Of a stretch of 64,000 nt of DNA, positions 44,537 to 52,933 are shown in pieces; position 1 is the first letter of the stretch; each line of letters starts with the position of its first letter. Under the pieces are notes generated by a model. The model was not told the DNA's origin and did not search any database. It saw only the letters and a list, made by a program, of their open reading frames with translations. The translations under genes and the position numbers were made by a program. The DNA comes from Halolamina sediminis (GTDB taxonomy: Archaea > Halobacteriota > Halobacteria > Halobacteriales > Haloferacaceae): the NCBI RefSeq assembly GCF_001282785.1, contig NZ_CVUA01000001.1:806001-870000 (forward strand), in the 5' to 3' direction.

Positions 44537-45493
44537 ATGGAACGTCCCAGCCGGGAGCGACAGCGGGAGTCCGAGGAGGAGGACGAGTCGGCCGACGAGG
44601 TTCTCACCTGCCCGGAGTGTGGGTCCGACGAGGTCGTCACCGACGACGACCAGGGCGAACTTGTCTGCGACGATTGCGGGCTGGTGCTCGACGAGCGCCA
44701 GATCGACCGCGGCCCGGAGTGGCGGGCGTTCAACCACTCCGAGCGCCAGAGCAAGTCCCGAGTGGGCGCGCCGATCACGGAGACGATGCACGATCGCGGG
44801 CTGACGACGACGATCGACTGGAAGGACAAGGACGCCTACGGTCGGTCGCTCTCCTCCGAGAAGCGCAGCCAGATGCACCGCCTGCGGAAGTGGCAGGAGC
44901 GCATCCGGACGAAGGACGCCGGCGAGCGGAACCTCCAGTTCGCGCTCTCGGAGGTCGACCGGATGGCCTCCGCGCTGGGCGTCCCCCGCTCCGTCCGCGA
45001 GGTCGCGTCGGTGATCTATCGCCGCGCGCTCAACGAGGACCTGATCCGCGGCCGGTCGATCGAGGGCGTCGCGACCGCGGCACTGTACGCCGCCTGTCGG
45101 CAGGAGGGGATCCCGCGCAGCCTCGACGAGGTCGCGGAGGTCTCTCGCGTCCCACAGAAGGAGATCGGCCGCACCTACCGCTACATCTCCCAGGAGCTCG
45201 GTCTCGAACTCAAGCCCGTCGACCCCAAGCAGTTCGTCCCGCGGTTCGCCTCCGAACTCGGCCTGAGCGAGGAGGTCCAGTCGAAGGCCACCGAGATCAT
45301 CGACGTCTCCGCCGAACAGGGGCTGCTCTCGGGCAAATCCCCGACCGGGTTCGCTGCCGCGGCCATCTACGCCGCCTCGCTGCTCTGTAACGAGAAGAAG
45401 ACCCAACGCGAAGTTGCCGACGTAGCGCAGGTTACGGAGGTCACCATCCGGAACCGCTATCAAGAACAGATCGAAGCGATGGGCTTCCGGTAG
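44537..45493 (+). CDS. tfb: Transcription initiation factor TFB (TFIIB)
   Basis: 318 residues from the ATG at 44537. N-terminal zinc ribbon Cys-x2-Cys and Cys-x2-Cys ([10 protein letters not shown] and [10 protein letters not shown]), the B-reader/linker region [18 protein letters not shown], then two cyclin folds (about 119-210 and 215-310) ending in a helix-turn-helix with [20 protein letters not shown]. It recruits RNA polymerase to TBP-bound promoters. Haloarchaea have several TFBs and I cannot tell which paralogue this is. The acidic N-terminus ([10 protein letters not shown]) is typical. Confidence 0.96.
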   Translation: MERPSRERQRESEEEDESADEVLTCPECGSDEVVTDDDQGELVCDDCGLVLDERQIDRGPEWRAFNHSERQSKSRVGAPITETMHDRGLTTTIDWKDKDAYGRSLSSEKRSQMHRLRKWQERIRTKDAGERNLQFALSEVDRMASALGVPRSVREVASVIYRRALNEDLIRGRSIEGVATAALYAACRQEGIPRSLDEVAEVSRVPQKEIGRTYRYISQELGLELKPVDPKQFVPRFASELGLSEEVQSKATEIIDVSAEQGLLSGKSPTGFAAAAIYAASLLCNEKKTQREVADVAQVTEVTIRNRYQEQIEAMGFR

Positions 45494-45528
45494 CCTATCA
45501 CGACCCGCTCGGACGTTCTCCCCCCGTT

Positions 45529-47181
45529 TCAGGCCGCAACGAACACGATCAGCCGTCGGTTCGTGAGCCCCTGTTCGATCGTGTACGACTCGTAGCCCGA
45601 CAGCCGGTCGTCGACCGCGAGCCGGTGTTCGGACGTCGTGACGACCACCGGCGGCGCCGAGGCGGACATCGCCGACGGCGAAGCGACGCTCTCGGTCCCC
45701 GCGCCGGCGCGTTCGACGTACCACGACAGCGGGAGCCGGGTGCTGAACGCGTCGCGTGCCCGCTCAGGCACCGGCGGCTGATCGAGCACCGTCTCGTCGT
45801 CGACGGTGAGCGACTCACCGACGTAGAGCACGTTCGTCCCGTCGCTTCCGGCGACAGCCCCCTCTATCGCGCTCAGGCCCGTCCGGTACTCGGCCCCCGG
45901 CTGGGCGCCCCCCGGGAGCGCGTCGCCGGCCGCGGGGTCGTCGTACACCTCGCCCGCGATCACGGCGCCGGAGTGGACGCCGACGGCCGAGAGGAGCAGT
46001 AGCGCAGCCGCGACCCGGGCGGCGTCGCCGACGGTGACGCTCTCGGCTGCCGTCCGCCACAGCGCCGCCAGCCCGACGGCGGCGGGGATCGTCGCCGGCG
46101 CGAGGACGTGAACCGCGAGCCACGGTTCGTTCACCTCCGACGCGACGGGGAACAGTAGCAGCCCCGCGCCGGCCCAGTAGGCGGCGAAGTTCACCAGCGG
46201 CCGCGACCGCCCGGCGTAGCGCTCCCGGAAGAACCCCCAGACGGCGAGGGCGACGACCGGTAGCGCCGCCGCCAGCAGCACCTCGGCAGTCCCGGCGACG
46301 AACGGGAGCAGCGCGTGGTCGTTGGTGTACGTCGGCGGCGCGTGCCGGCCGAGGACGCGGACCGAGAGGAACCGCTTTCCCGCGCCGACGGTGCCGGCTT
46401 CGAGCGCCGTCAGCAGCGTCGCCGGATCGCCGAGGTCGATCCGCCCTCGCGGGAGGTAGAACGCGATCGTGACGACGACCGTGATCGCGGCGGCGCGGAG
46501 CAGCGCGACGGACCCCGACGCGATCCTGTCGGCGACCGAGCGGACGCGCTCGCGGAGTGCGCCCGAACCCTCGCCCCGGACGCGTGCCTCGTCGAGCGTG
46601 AGAACGGCAGCGAGCAGCCAGCAGCCGAGCACCGCGACCACGAACCCCGAGGTGGTGAGTGCGAGCCCGACCGCCGCGGCCGCGGCGTACAGCGAACGGT
46701 GGCTGTCCCGGTCCCACGCGCGCCACGCGAAGCCGACGGCGGCCAGCGAGAACGCCGCTAGCGGCAGGTCGCCCCGGAGGACGCGAGAGTAGTACAGCAG
46801 CGGCGGCGCGAACGCGAGCAGCCCCGCGAGCGCGACGCTCTCGGTCCCGGAGAGGCCGCCGTGGGACTCCCGATCCGTCGCCCGCCGGAACAGTAACGCG
46901 GCGAGCGGGAGCAGGCCGCCGATCAGCGCGACGGGGAGTCGGGCGGCGGCGTCGCTCGTGAGCCCGAGCGCGAACAGCTGTCGGCCGACGACGTAGAGGA
47001 ACGGCCCGCCGGCGACGGGACGGTACTCGTAGACGCCCGTTTCGAGCGAGCGGAGCGTCCAGTAGCCGACCCGGGCCTCGTCCCAGTGGAACGGGCGCGC
47101 CCCGATGCCGACCAGCCGGGCGAGGACGGCCAGCGCCGTCAGCGCGACGACGGCCCGCTCGACCCGATCGAGTCGGCGCAT
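45529..47181 (-). CDS. Flippase activity-associated protein Agl23-like (TIGR03663) membrane protein
   Basis: 550 residues from the ATG at 47181, with about ten hydrophobic spans. The early loop RPFHWDEARVGYW, with its Asp-Glu, resembles the catalytic-type loop of GT-C glycosyltransferases, and the whole matches TIGR03663 proteins called Agl23. These are associated with flipping or handling of lipid-linked glycans for S-layer and pilin glycosylation. The C-terminal 150 residues are extracytoplasmic. No other agl gene is in the window. Confidence 0.8.
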   Translation of the reverse strand: MRRLDRVERAVVALTALAVLARLVGIGARPFHWDEARVGYWTLRSLETGVYEYRPVAGGPFLYVVGRQLFALGLTSDAAARLPVALIGGLLPLAALLFRRATDRESHGGLSGTESVALAGLLAFAPPLLYYSRVLRGDLPLAAFSLAAVGFAWRAWDRDSHRSLYAAAAAVGLALTTSGFVVAVLGCWLLAAVLTLDEARVRGEGSGALRERVRSVADRIASGSVALLRAAAITVVVTIAFYLPRGRIDLGDPATLLTALEAGTVGAGKRFLSVRVLGRHAPPTYTNDHALLPFVAGTAEVLLAAALPVVALAVWGFFRERYAGRSRPLVNFAAYWAGAGLLLFPVASEVNEPWLAVHVLAPATIPAAVGLAALWRTAAESVTVGDAARVAAALLLLSAVGVHSGAVIAGEVYDDPAAGDALPGGAQPGAEYRTGLSAIEGAVAGSDGTNVLYVGESLTVDDETVLDQPPVPERARDAFSTRLPLSWYVERAGAGTESVASPSAMSASAPPVVVTTSEHRLAVDDRLSGYESYTIEQGLTNRRLIVFVAA

Positions 47182-47213
47182 GGGCGTCCCTGCCGCGCGC
47201 TGTGGCAAGAAGT

Positions 47214-47282
47214 TTCGGAAGCGGCCTCGCCGCGAGGGAACGTTCGGAAGCGGCCTCGCCGCGAGGGAACGTTCGGAAGCGC
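47214..47282. repeat. 29-bp tandem repeat, 2.4 copies
   Basis: TTCGGAAGCGGCCTCGCC begins copies at 47214, 47243 and 47272. The first two copies are identical over 29 bp and the third breaks off after about 11 bp. Each full copy contains a hairpin CCTCG-CCG-CGAGG and, across the copy junction, the palindrome GAACGTTC. It lies between the start of the Agl23-like gene and the ATG at 47310. Confidence 0.9.
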
Positions 47283-47309
47283 CTTCTGGACGAGCCCGTA
47301 CTGTCGACC

Positions 47310-47597
47310 ATGAGCGTGCTGGACTCCCTCCCGGATCGCCCGCTGACCGACGCCGAGCTCGCCTCGTTGAACCGCTCGGACGCGCTCGAGATCGCCGTCG
47401 ACGTGGCCGACCGCGAGGGCGCTGGCGAGGGGGCGATCGTGGGGCTGCTCCTCGCCACCGAGGGCTGGGTGAAGGGGCTGGTATACGAACGCGACGGCTG
47501 GCGCGTCGCGGAGACGGTCACGCTGGGCGACGACGAGAACGCGCGCTACGAGGGGATGCAGACGTGTGAGTCGGCGGTTCGGACGGCGCTGGACTGA
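47310..47597 (+). CDS. Conserved haloarchaeal protein (DUF7964-like)
   Basis: 95 residues from the ATG at 47310. It begins MSVLDSLPDRPLTDAELASL and has an alpha/beta pattern with GWVKGLVYERDGWRVAET. It ends with a helix holding QTCESAVRTAL. I recall haloarchaeal proteins of this length with the same opening but no function. The tandem repeat directly upstream may influence its expression. Confidence 0.65.
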   Translation: MSVLDSLPDRPLTDAELASLNRSDALEIAVDVADREGAGEGAIVGLLLATEGWVKGLVYERDGWRVAETVTLGDDENARYEGMQTCESAVRTALD

Positions 47598-47641
47598 CCC
47601 CGGTCCCCGCCCGTAATCTCCGGATCACCTGACCCGTGGTA

Positions 47642-47649
47642 CTTTATTC
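47642..47649 (+). promoter_or_regulatory. TATA box for the universal stress protein gene
   Basis: CTTTATTC is centred 29 nt before the ATG at 47675, so the transcript starts at or just before the ATG. Confidence 0.55.
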
Positions 47650-47674
47650 TTTGCCGGCCCACAGCACGAACGAG

Positions 47675-48115
47675 ATGTACGACGACATCCTCGTTCCCAC
47701 CGACGGAAGCCCCGCCGCGACCGACGCGATCGACCACGCCGTCTCGCTGGCGGAGACGTACGACGCCACTATCCACGCGCTGTACGTCGTCGACGCCAGC
47801 GCGTTCTCCTCGATCGAGTCCGGCTCCGAACTCGTGATCGACGCGCTGGAGGAGGAGGGCCAGCGCGCGGTCAACGAGGTCGTCGACGCCGCCGAGGCCG
47901 CGGGCGTCGAAGTGAAGACCCACGTCGTCTCCGGCACCGCCTACCGCCGCATCCTCGACTACGTCGACAGCGAGGGCGTCGATCTAGTCGTGATGGGCAC
48001 CCACGGCCGCAGCGGCGTCGAGCGGTTCCTGCTCGGCAGCGTCACCGAGCGCGTCGTCCGCACGTCGGACGTGCCCGTGCTCACGATCCGACACAAGGCC
48101 GAGGAGGAGGCCTAG
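47675..48115 (+). CDS. Universal stress protein UspA family
   Basis: 146 residues from the ATG at 47675. DDILVPTDGSPAATDAIDHA is the N-terminal nucleotide-fold signature, and the ATP-binding motif GTHGRSGVERFLLGSVTERV (G-x2-G-x9-GS type) is complete. It probably binds ATP and acts as a dimer in stress adaptation. The reading frame starting 39 nt upstream would ignore the TATA box, so this ATG is preferred. Confidence 0.93.
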   Translation: MYDDILVPTDGSPAATDAIDHAVSLAETYDATIHALYVVDASAFSSIESGSELVIDALEEEGQRAVNEVVDAAEAAGVEVKTHVVSGTAYRRILDYVDSEGVDLVVMGTHGRSGVERFLLGSVTERVVRTSDVPVLTIRHKAEEEA

Positions 48116-48162
48116 GGCGGATCGGGAAACGCTTTTCTCGGCTCCCCACCCAGCCTCGGAGG

Positions 48163-48498
48163 ATGACCGAGCACACCGTGGAGTTCGTCGGTACCGGCGA
48201 GACCATCGAGGTTCCCGAGACCCGGCCGATCCTGCAGGTCTGCATGGAGGAGGGGATCGCTCAGGAGTACTCCTGTCGCGTGGGGATGTGTCTGGCCTGT
48301 TCTGCGGAGATTATCGAGGGCGAGGTCGAGCAGACCGTCGTCGAACAGCGCGCGCTCACCGAGGAGGAGGCCGAGAACTACGCGCTGACGTGTATGGCCC
48401 GCCCCAAGTCTGACCTCAAACTCGACCGCGGGAGCTACCCGCCGAGCATCGAGGACGCCGAGGCCGACGCTGTCGACGCCGCAGCGGACGACGACTGA
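48163..48498 (+). CDS. 2Fe-2S ferredoxin, plant type
   Basis: 111 residues. The cluster motif is Cys-x5-Cys-x2-Cys (YSCRVGMCLACSAEI) with the fourth Cys in ALTCMARPKSD; the first spacing is longer than the usual Cys-x4-Cys. The N-terminal beta-grasp strand is EHTVEFVGTGETIEV and the acidic C-terminal tail is polar. It carries single electrons. The 3' end overlaps, on the opposite strand, a truncated rhodanese frame. Confidence 0.92.
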   Translation: MTEHTVEFVGTGETIEVPETRPILQVCMEEGIAQEYSCRVGMCLACSAEIIEGEVEQTVVEQRALTEEEAENYALTCMARPKSDLKLDRGSYPPSIEDAEADAVDAAADDD

Positions 48499-48710
48499 GG
48501 CGCGGCCGGGACGCGCTCGTCGGTCGTCCCTCTCGCCCGCGCGGCGATGAACTGCTGGTGGGGGATCTGGATCGCCTCGGCGTCGACGTGCCACGCCTCG
48601 AACTCGTCGCGGTTTCGCACGTCGAGCACGGTGAACGACCGACCGTCGCGCTGCCACGCCGCGAGTTCGGCGGCGTCGACCGCCGGCGCGTCGGCTTGGC
48701 TCTCGGTCAT
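48435..48710 (-). pseudogene. Truncated rhodanese-like gene, remnant
   Basis: The frame from the ATG at 48710 starts MTESQADAPAVDAAELAAW and is clearly rhodanese to about residue 65 (FTVLDVRNRDEFEAWHVDA, then QIPHQQFIAARARGTT). Beyond that the frame runs antisense through the ferredoxin C-terminus as Ala/Ser-rich sequence to a stop at 48435. The active-site Cys loop and the C-terminal half of the domain are absent. Either the 3' half was lost or the protein is now a non-catalytic fragment. Confidence 0.6.
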
Positions 48711-48790
48711 GGCCCGTCTGGGGTAGGCGCGGGCAAAACGTCGGCGCCCGGGCCGGGAGACCTTTCCTCGCACCGGTCGAACGATCGATC

Positions 48791-49423
48791 ATGGACGGCG
48801 CGACGTTCCGCGAGCAGGTGACCGAGGCGAAGGCGACTCAACTGAACCGGCTCGGCTCGAACAAGCTCCTGGTCGCGCTCACGGACGCCGACCTCACGGC
48901 CCGGCGCGTGCTCGAAGCGGCCGCGGACTCCGAGCACGCCGCCCACAACACCTTCGCGGCGTGGGCAGAGGACGAACCGAACGACCGAGCCCACGAGGCG
49001 TTCGTCGACGTGGCAGACCGGGAGGCCGACCACCGCCAGCGCGTGTTCGACGCGATGGACGACGAGTACGAACCCAACGACGGCGGCACGCTCCACGAGT
49101 ACCTCCGCGGGCGTGACGGCGCGGTGCTGCGCGTGGCTGCGGGGATGGTCGGGCGCGGACTGGTCGCCGATCGGACCCACCAGCAGGTGGTCTCCTTCTT
49201 CGTCAACGAGGCGGACAACGCCCGAGCGGACCTGTTCCGCGAGCTTCGCGAGGAAACCGGGTCGGGGACCCAACGTGGGCTGGCGCTACTGGAGACGCTG
49301 TGTGAGTCCGAGACGGACTGGACCGACGCCCGCGACGTCGCCGAATACACGGTTCAAGTCGCGTACGACGACTACGCCGACGCACTGCAGGGGATGGGCG
49401 TCGACCCAAAGCCCGTGTGCTGA
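48791..49423 (+). CDS. Rubrerythrin-like ferritin-fold protein
   Basis: 210 residues, all helical. ADSEHAAHNTFAAWAED and VADREADHRQRVFDAMDDE hold the Glu/His residues of the first di-iron half, and a matching second half is likely around 125-175 (ADRTHQQVVSFFVNEADNA). There is no rubredoxin domain. Haloarchaea carry proteins of this type under the name rubrerythrin; a role in peroxide or iron handling is inferred. Confidence 0.7.
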   Translation: MDGATFREQVTEAKATQLNRLGSNKLLVALTDADLTARRVLEAAADSEHAAHNTFAAWAEDEPNDRAHEAFVDVADREADHRQRVFDAMDDEYEPNDGGTLHEYLRGRDGAVLRVAAGMVGRGLVADRTHQQVVSFFVNEADNARADLFRELREETGSGTQRGLALLETLCESETDWTDARDVAEYTVQVAYDDYADALQGMGVDPKPVC

Positions 49424-49485
49424 GTCGACGGCTCACGGTGACCGGCCCAACTTTGAAACGGCTCGCGGAACGAGGAAAGAGGGCA

Positions 49486-49671
49486 ATGAGCGTGGGGCTG
49501 CTGAGTTCCATCTCGGACGCGATCTCCGGCGGGTCCGACGGCGGCGACGACGTGTTCACCTACCGGTGTGCGTCGTGTGACGCCGAGTTCGACCTGCCGA
49601 AGACGCGGATGATCGGCGTCCGCTGTCCGGACTGTCGCTCGATGGACGTCCGGGACGCTTCCGAGAGCTGA
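49486..49671 (+). CDS. Small zinc-ribbon protein
   Basis: 61 residues from the ATG at 49486 (MSVGLLSSISDAISG). Two Cys-x2-Cys knuckles, YRCASCDAEF and VRCPDCRSMD, form one zinc ribbon after a flexible Gly/Asp stretch. The reading frame upstream overlaps the end of the preceding gene and is not needed. Haloarchaea have many such single-ribbon proteins; the partner is unknown. Confidence 0.75.
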   Translation: MSVGLLSSISDAISGGSDGGDDVFTYRCASCDAEFDLPKTRMIGVRCPDCRSMDVRDASES

Positions 49672-49798
49672 GGCCGGCTGGTCGGGCGGGCGCCGGCCGG
49701 CTGTTCTCCCAGTTTTCGCGAACGCGGCGCGACGCCGACGCGCTGGGCCCGTGCCCTGCGATGGACAGCCATATGCGGACCCACACCCAAGCCGGCGT

Positions 49799-50545
49799 GT
49801 GCAGTTCGTGGGCTACGATTCGGGCGATGGAGGGCTGCTACTGGCCGACGAGGGCGGGGTGCAGTACGTCGACCTGACGCCCGGAACCGAACTCGCGTAC
49901 ACGCTCGGCGACCGCCACTGTGCGGGCGTCGTCGACGACGGCGAGCACGTCGCCTGCGACGCCGACGCCGCGCCGTACTGCGAGCAGCACAGCCACGTCT
50001 GGGTGTGTGCGCGCTGTACCGGCGAGTGTCTGAAAGACGAGATGGACTGCTTCGAGGACCACGCGGTGTACCTCGCGGCGTTCGCCCCGAATACGTTCAA
50101 GGTCGGCGTCACCCGCGAGTGGCGCCTTGAGACGCGGCTGCTGGAGCAGGGCGCCGACCGCGCGGCCCACGTCCGGACCGTCGACGACGGCCGCGCCGCC
50201 CGGCGGATCGAGGCCGGCATCGCCGACCGCATTCCGGACCGCGTCCGCGTGCCCACGAAGATCGACGGGCTCGCTCGCTCGGTCGACAGTGACGCGTGGC
50301 AGGACCTGCTCGACGAGTTCGACCCCATCGAGACGTTCGACTTCGACTACGGCTTCGATCTCGCGGACCGCCCGGTCGCCGAGACGATGGCCACCGGGAC
50401 GGTTCGCGGCGTGAAGGGACGGATCCTGCTGCTCGATCGCGGCGGGAGCACGTACGCCGTCGACCTGCGCGAACTGGTCGGGTACGAGGTCAGCGAGGGG
50501 GCGAGCGAGCGCGAGATGCAGTCGAGCCTGGGCGCGTTCGGCTGA
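49799..50545 (+). CDS. DUF2797 family protein
   Basis: 248 residues from a GTG at 49799 (VQFVGYDSGDGGLLL). A TATA-like CCATATGC centred 27 nt before it supports this start over an ATG upstream. A zinc-binding Cys-rich middle (RHCAGVVDDGEHVACD, CEQHSHVWVCARCTGEC) is followed by AFAPNTFKVGVTREWRLETR, a hallmark of DUF2797. The family is predicted to carry a GIY-YIG-like fold in that part; its function is not known. Confidence 0.82.
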   Translation: MQFVGYDSGDGGLLLADEGGVQYVDLTPGTELAYTLGDRHCAGVVDDGEHVACDADAAPYCEQHSHVWVCARCTGECLKDEMDCFEDHAVYLAAFAPNTFKVGVTREWRLETRLLEQGADRAAHVRTVDDGRAARRIEAGIADRIPDRVRVPTKIDGLARSVDSDAWQDLLDEFDPIETFDFDYGFDLADRPVAETMATGTVRGVKGRILLLDRGGSTYAVDLRELVGYEVSEGASEREMQSSLGAFG

Positions 50546-50559
50546 TCAGAGGGCGACGG

Positions 50560-50567
50560 TTTATAGG
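50560..50567 (+). promoter_or_regulatory. TATA box for the SBDS gene
   Basis: TTTATAGG is centred 27 nt before the ATG at 50590, so the SBDS transcript is probably leaderless. Confidence 0.55.
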
Positions 50568-50589
50568 CCCGGCCGTGGAACCCTGAAGC

Positions 50590-51315
50590 ATGATTCCGCT
50601 CGACGACGCCGTCACCGCCCGGCTCGAGTCACACGGCGAGCGCTTCGAAGTACTCATCGACCCCGACGCCGCCCTCGAGATCAAGCGCGGCGAGTTCGAG
50701 GGCGACCTCGAGGACGTGATCGCCGCGGAGGACGTGTTCGAGAACGCTTCGCGGGGGGACCGCCCCGCCGAGGCCGACCTGGAGGAGGTGTTCGGCACGA
50801 CCGACCCGCTGGAGATCATCCCCGAGGTCGTCGAACGCGGGGAGATCCAGATCACTGCCGAGCAGCGCAAGGAAATGGAGGAGCAGAAGCACAACGCGCT
50901 GATCAACAAGATCGCGCGGAACGCGGTCAACCCCCAGATGGACAACGCGCCCCACCCGCCCGAACGGATCGAGCGGGCGCTTGAGGAGGCAGGCTTCTCC
51001 GTCGATCCGATGGAGCCCATCGAGTCACAGGTCGACGACGCGCTCGACGCGCTCCGGCCGGTGATCCCCATCCGCTTCGACGAGATCACCGTCGCGGTGA
51101 ACGTCCCCGCGGACTACGCGGGCAGCGCACAAGCCAAGATCCGGCAGTACGGCGATCTCGAACGCGAGGAGTGGCAGGCCGACGGCTCCTGGATCGGCGT
51201 GGTCACGTTCCCCGCCGGGATGCAGAACGATTTCTACGACCTCGTCAACGAGGAGACAAGCGGCGAGGCGGAGACGAGCATCGTCAAGGAGAAAGACGAC
51301 CTGAAGACGCGCTGA
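50590..51315 (+). CDS. Ribosome assembly factor SBDS/Sdo1
   Basis: 241 residues, the normal archaeal size. Domain I has RFEVLIDPDAALEIKRGE and DVFENASRGDRP; domain II is the helical hinge with IQITAEQRKEMEEQKHN; domain III has RPVIPIRFDEITVAVNVP and YADY-type DYAGSAQ. SBDS helps release the anti-association factor aIF6 from the large ribosomal subunit. Both ends fit the family, so the assignment is firm. Confidence 0.95.
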   Translation: MIPLDDAVTARLESHGERFEVLIDPDAALEIKRGEFEGDLEDVIAAEDVFENASRGDRPAEADLEEVFGTTDPLEIIPEVVERGEIQITAEQRKEMEEQKHNALINKIARNAVNPQMDNAPHPPERIERALEEAGFSVDPMEPIESQVDDALDALRPVIPIRFDEITVAVNVPADYAGSAQAKIRQYGDLEREEWQADGSWIGVVTFPAGMQNDFYDLVNEETSGEAETSIVKEKDDLKTR

Positions 51316-51343
51316 CTGCAGTCGACGCGTTCTTTCTCGACCG

Positions 51344-51679
51344 TTAGGCCCGCCGCCAGCCGACGTAGAAGCCGGCGGTGAAGCCCGCGGAGACCGACAG
51401 CGTCGAGAGGATCGTGTCGAGCCACGACGGCGGCGTCCCGCTGGCGGCGTTCTGACCCGCGCCCATCAACCCGGAGGTGAGCTTGTCCCAGTCGACGGAG
51501 ATGATCTCGCGGGACTCGAGGAACTTGAACAGCGCCAGCTCGATGCCGACCAGCACGGCGATGATCTTGGCGACCTTCTTGGCGGCGAAGCCGACCAAGG
51601 CGCCGATCAGGCCACCGGAGCCGGCCTCCACCCCGAGCTGCTGGAAGTCGATGTTGAACTGTAACGCGACGGGATCCAT
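51344..51679 (-). CDS. FUN14-domain membrane protein
   Basis: 111 residues from the ATG at 51679. GGLIGALVGFAAKKVAKIIAVL is the FUN14 first helix with its conserved Gly and Lys pattern, and a second helix is LSVSAGFTAGFYVGW at the C-terminus. The open frame continues upstream without FUN14 features. The family is the mitochondrial FUNDC type in eukaryotes; archaeal members are uncharacterised. The region upstream holds the repeats at 51740-51936. Confidence 0.82.
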   Translation of the reverse strand: MDPVALQFNIDFQQLGVEAGSGGLIGALVGFAAKKVAKIIAVLVGIELALFKFLESREIISVDWDKLTSGLMGAGQNAASGTPPSWLDTILSTLSVSAGFTAGFYVGWRRA

Positions 51680-51739
51680 AGACGCTACTGCGTCGCTCTG
51701 GGTTAAGTCGTTTGTGGGACGACAGGCTGACCATCTTGG

Positions 51740-51790
51740 CCGTGACACGGCGGTCACGATCGGTCGCGCGCAGCGGTCTCGGTACGTCAC
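51740..51790. repeat. 51-bp direct repeat, copy 1, with an internal palindrome
   Basis: CCGTGACACGGCGGTCACG begins it and GGTACGTCAC ends it. It matches the copy at 51886-51936 at about 46 of 51 positions. Within it GTGAC and GTCAC make an inverted repeat. Confidence 0.85.
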
Positions 51791-51814
51791 ACCCGATCGC
51801 GGCGGTCGCTCCGG

Positions 51815-51838
51815 GTCGACGACACGGCGGTCGTCGAC
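51815..51838. repeat. Perfect 9-bp inverted repeat between the two 51-bp copies
   Basis: GTCGACGAC (51815-51823) and GTCGTCGAC (51830-51838) flank ACGGCG. Its centre, GACACGGCGGTC at 51821, is the same 12-mer as in copy 1 of the flanking repeat (51744) and nearly the same as in copy 2 (51890, GACACAGGGGTC). Confidence 0.85.
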
Positions 51839-51885
51839 GGTCGCGTCCTGTTGCGTCGCCCACGACCGCGGCATCCGCTCCTCGA

Positions 51886-51936
51886 CCGTGACACAGGGGT
51901 CACGGTCGGTCGCGCGCCGCGGTCTCGATACGTCAC
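51886..51936. repeat. 51-bp direct repeat, copy 2, near the uppS promoter
   Basis: CCGTGACACAGGGGTCACG begins it and GATACGTCAC ends it, 35 bp before the uppS ATG. The GATAC at its end is the best TATA-like element for uppS, so the repeat probably covers the promoter. Confidence 0.85.
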
Positions 51937-51970
51937 AAGACTCATGGCCGACGCCGGCACACTGCCACCC

Positions 51971-52900
51971 ATGAAGCAGTGGCTCCGGGAGCAGGTCGCA
52001 CGCGCCTACCAGCGCCTGCTCCGCCGCGAGGGCGACGGCGGCCCGTCCCACGTCGCGATCATTCAGGACGGGAACCGCCGCTACGCCCGGGAACAGGGCG
52101 ACGACGCCACCGAGGGCCACCGCGCCGGCGCTGAGACCACCGAACAGGTGCTGGAGTGGTGTCAGGACCTCGGCGTGAAGGAGCTCACGCTGTACGCGTT
52201 CTCCACGGAGAACTTCAAGCGCCCGCCCGAGGAGCGGGAACACCTCTACGACCTGCTCGAGGAGAAGCTCACCTCCATCGCGGACAACGACCGCATCCAC
52301 GAGAACGGGGTTTCGATCCGCGCGATCGGCGAGACCGACCGCCTGCCCGACCGCGTCCGGGAGGCGATCCGCTACGCCGAGGACCACACCGCGGACTACG
52401 ACTCGTTCCGGCTCAACGTCGCGCTCGCGTACGGCGGTCGGAACGAACTCCTCCGGGCCGCCCGGGACGTGCTGGCGGACGTCGAGGCCGGCGAGCTCGA
52501 CCCCACGGCGATCGACATCGACCTCGTCGACGACCGCCTCTACGGCCGGGAGGTCCGGGACGTGGACCTGATCATCCGCACCGGCGGCGACGAGCGCACC
52601 TCGAACTTCCTCCCGTGGCACGCCAACGGCAACGAGGCTGCGGCGTACTTCTGTGCGCCGTACTGGCCGGAGTTCTCGAAAACCGACTTCCTGCGCGGCA
52701 TCCGTACCTACCAGTCCCGCGAACGCTCGTGGCAGCGCACCCGCCGGGAGCGGGCGGCCGCGATCGTGCGCGCGGTCGCCGAGACCGAACTCGCGGAGGC
52801 CCGAACCGTCGCGGGCCGCCTCCGCGAGAAGCTGCCCGGCGGGGCGGCGCCCGAACTCGACGCCGAACTCGACGGCTCGACTGCGGAGTCGGCAGACTGA
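51971..52900 (+). CDS. uppS: Cis-prenyltransferase (UppS), catalytic-type subunit
   Basis: 309 residues from the ATG at 51971; an upstream ATG at 51944 is possible. The catalytic Asp33 is in IIQDGNRRYA, followed by the Glu81 and Asn81-type segment YAFSTENFKRP. IIRTGGDERTSNFLPW binds diphosphate. At residues 245-255 the family's C-terminal RxG (as in RRFG) is replaced by TYQSRERSWQ, and a long Ala/Glu tail follows. The enzyme adds cis-isoprene units to make the polyprenyl lipid carrier. The adjacent convergent homologue has the missing motif. Confidence 0.9.
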   Translation: MKQWLREQVARAYQRLLRREGDGGPSHVAIIQDGNRRYAREQGDDATEGHRAGAETTEQVLEWCQDLGVKELTLYAFSTENFKRPPEEREHLYDLLEEKLTSIADNDRIHENGVSIRAIGETDRLPDRVREAIRYAEDHTADYDSFRLNVALAYGGRNELLRAARDVLADVEAGELDPTAIDIDLVDDRLYGREVRDVDLIIRTGGDERTSNFLPWHANGNEAAAYFCAPYWPEFSKTDFLRGIRTYQSRERSWQRTRRERAAAIVRAVAETELAEARTVAGRLREKLPGGAAPELDAELDGSTAESAD

Positions 52901-52933
52901 CTCGGCACGCGGGCAGCCGAGTCGGCGGACTGA

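Noticed and set aside
51680-52621. N-terminal extension of the FUN14 protein to 425 residues
   Set aside because: The extra part is antisense to uppS and runs through the intergenic repeats. FUN14 is complete from 51679.
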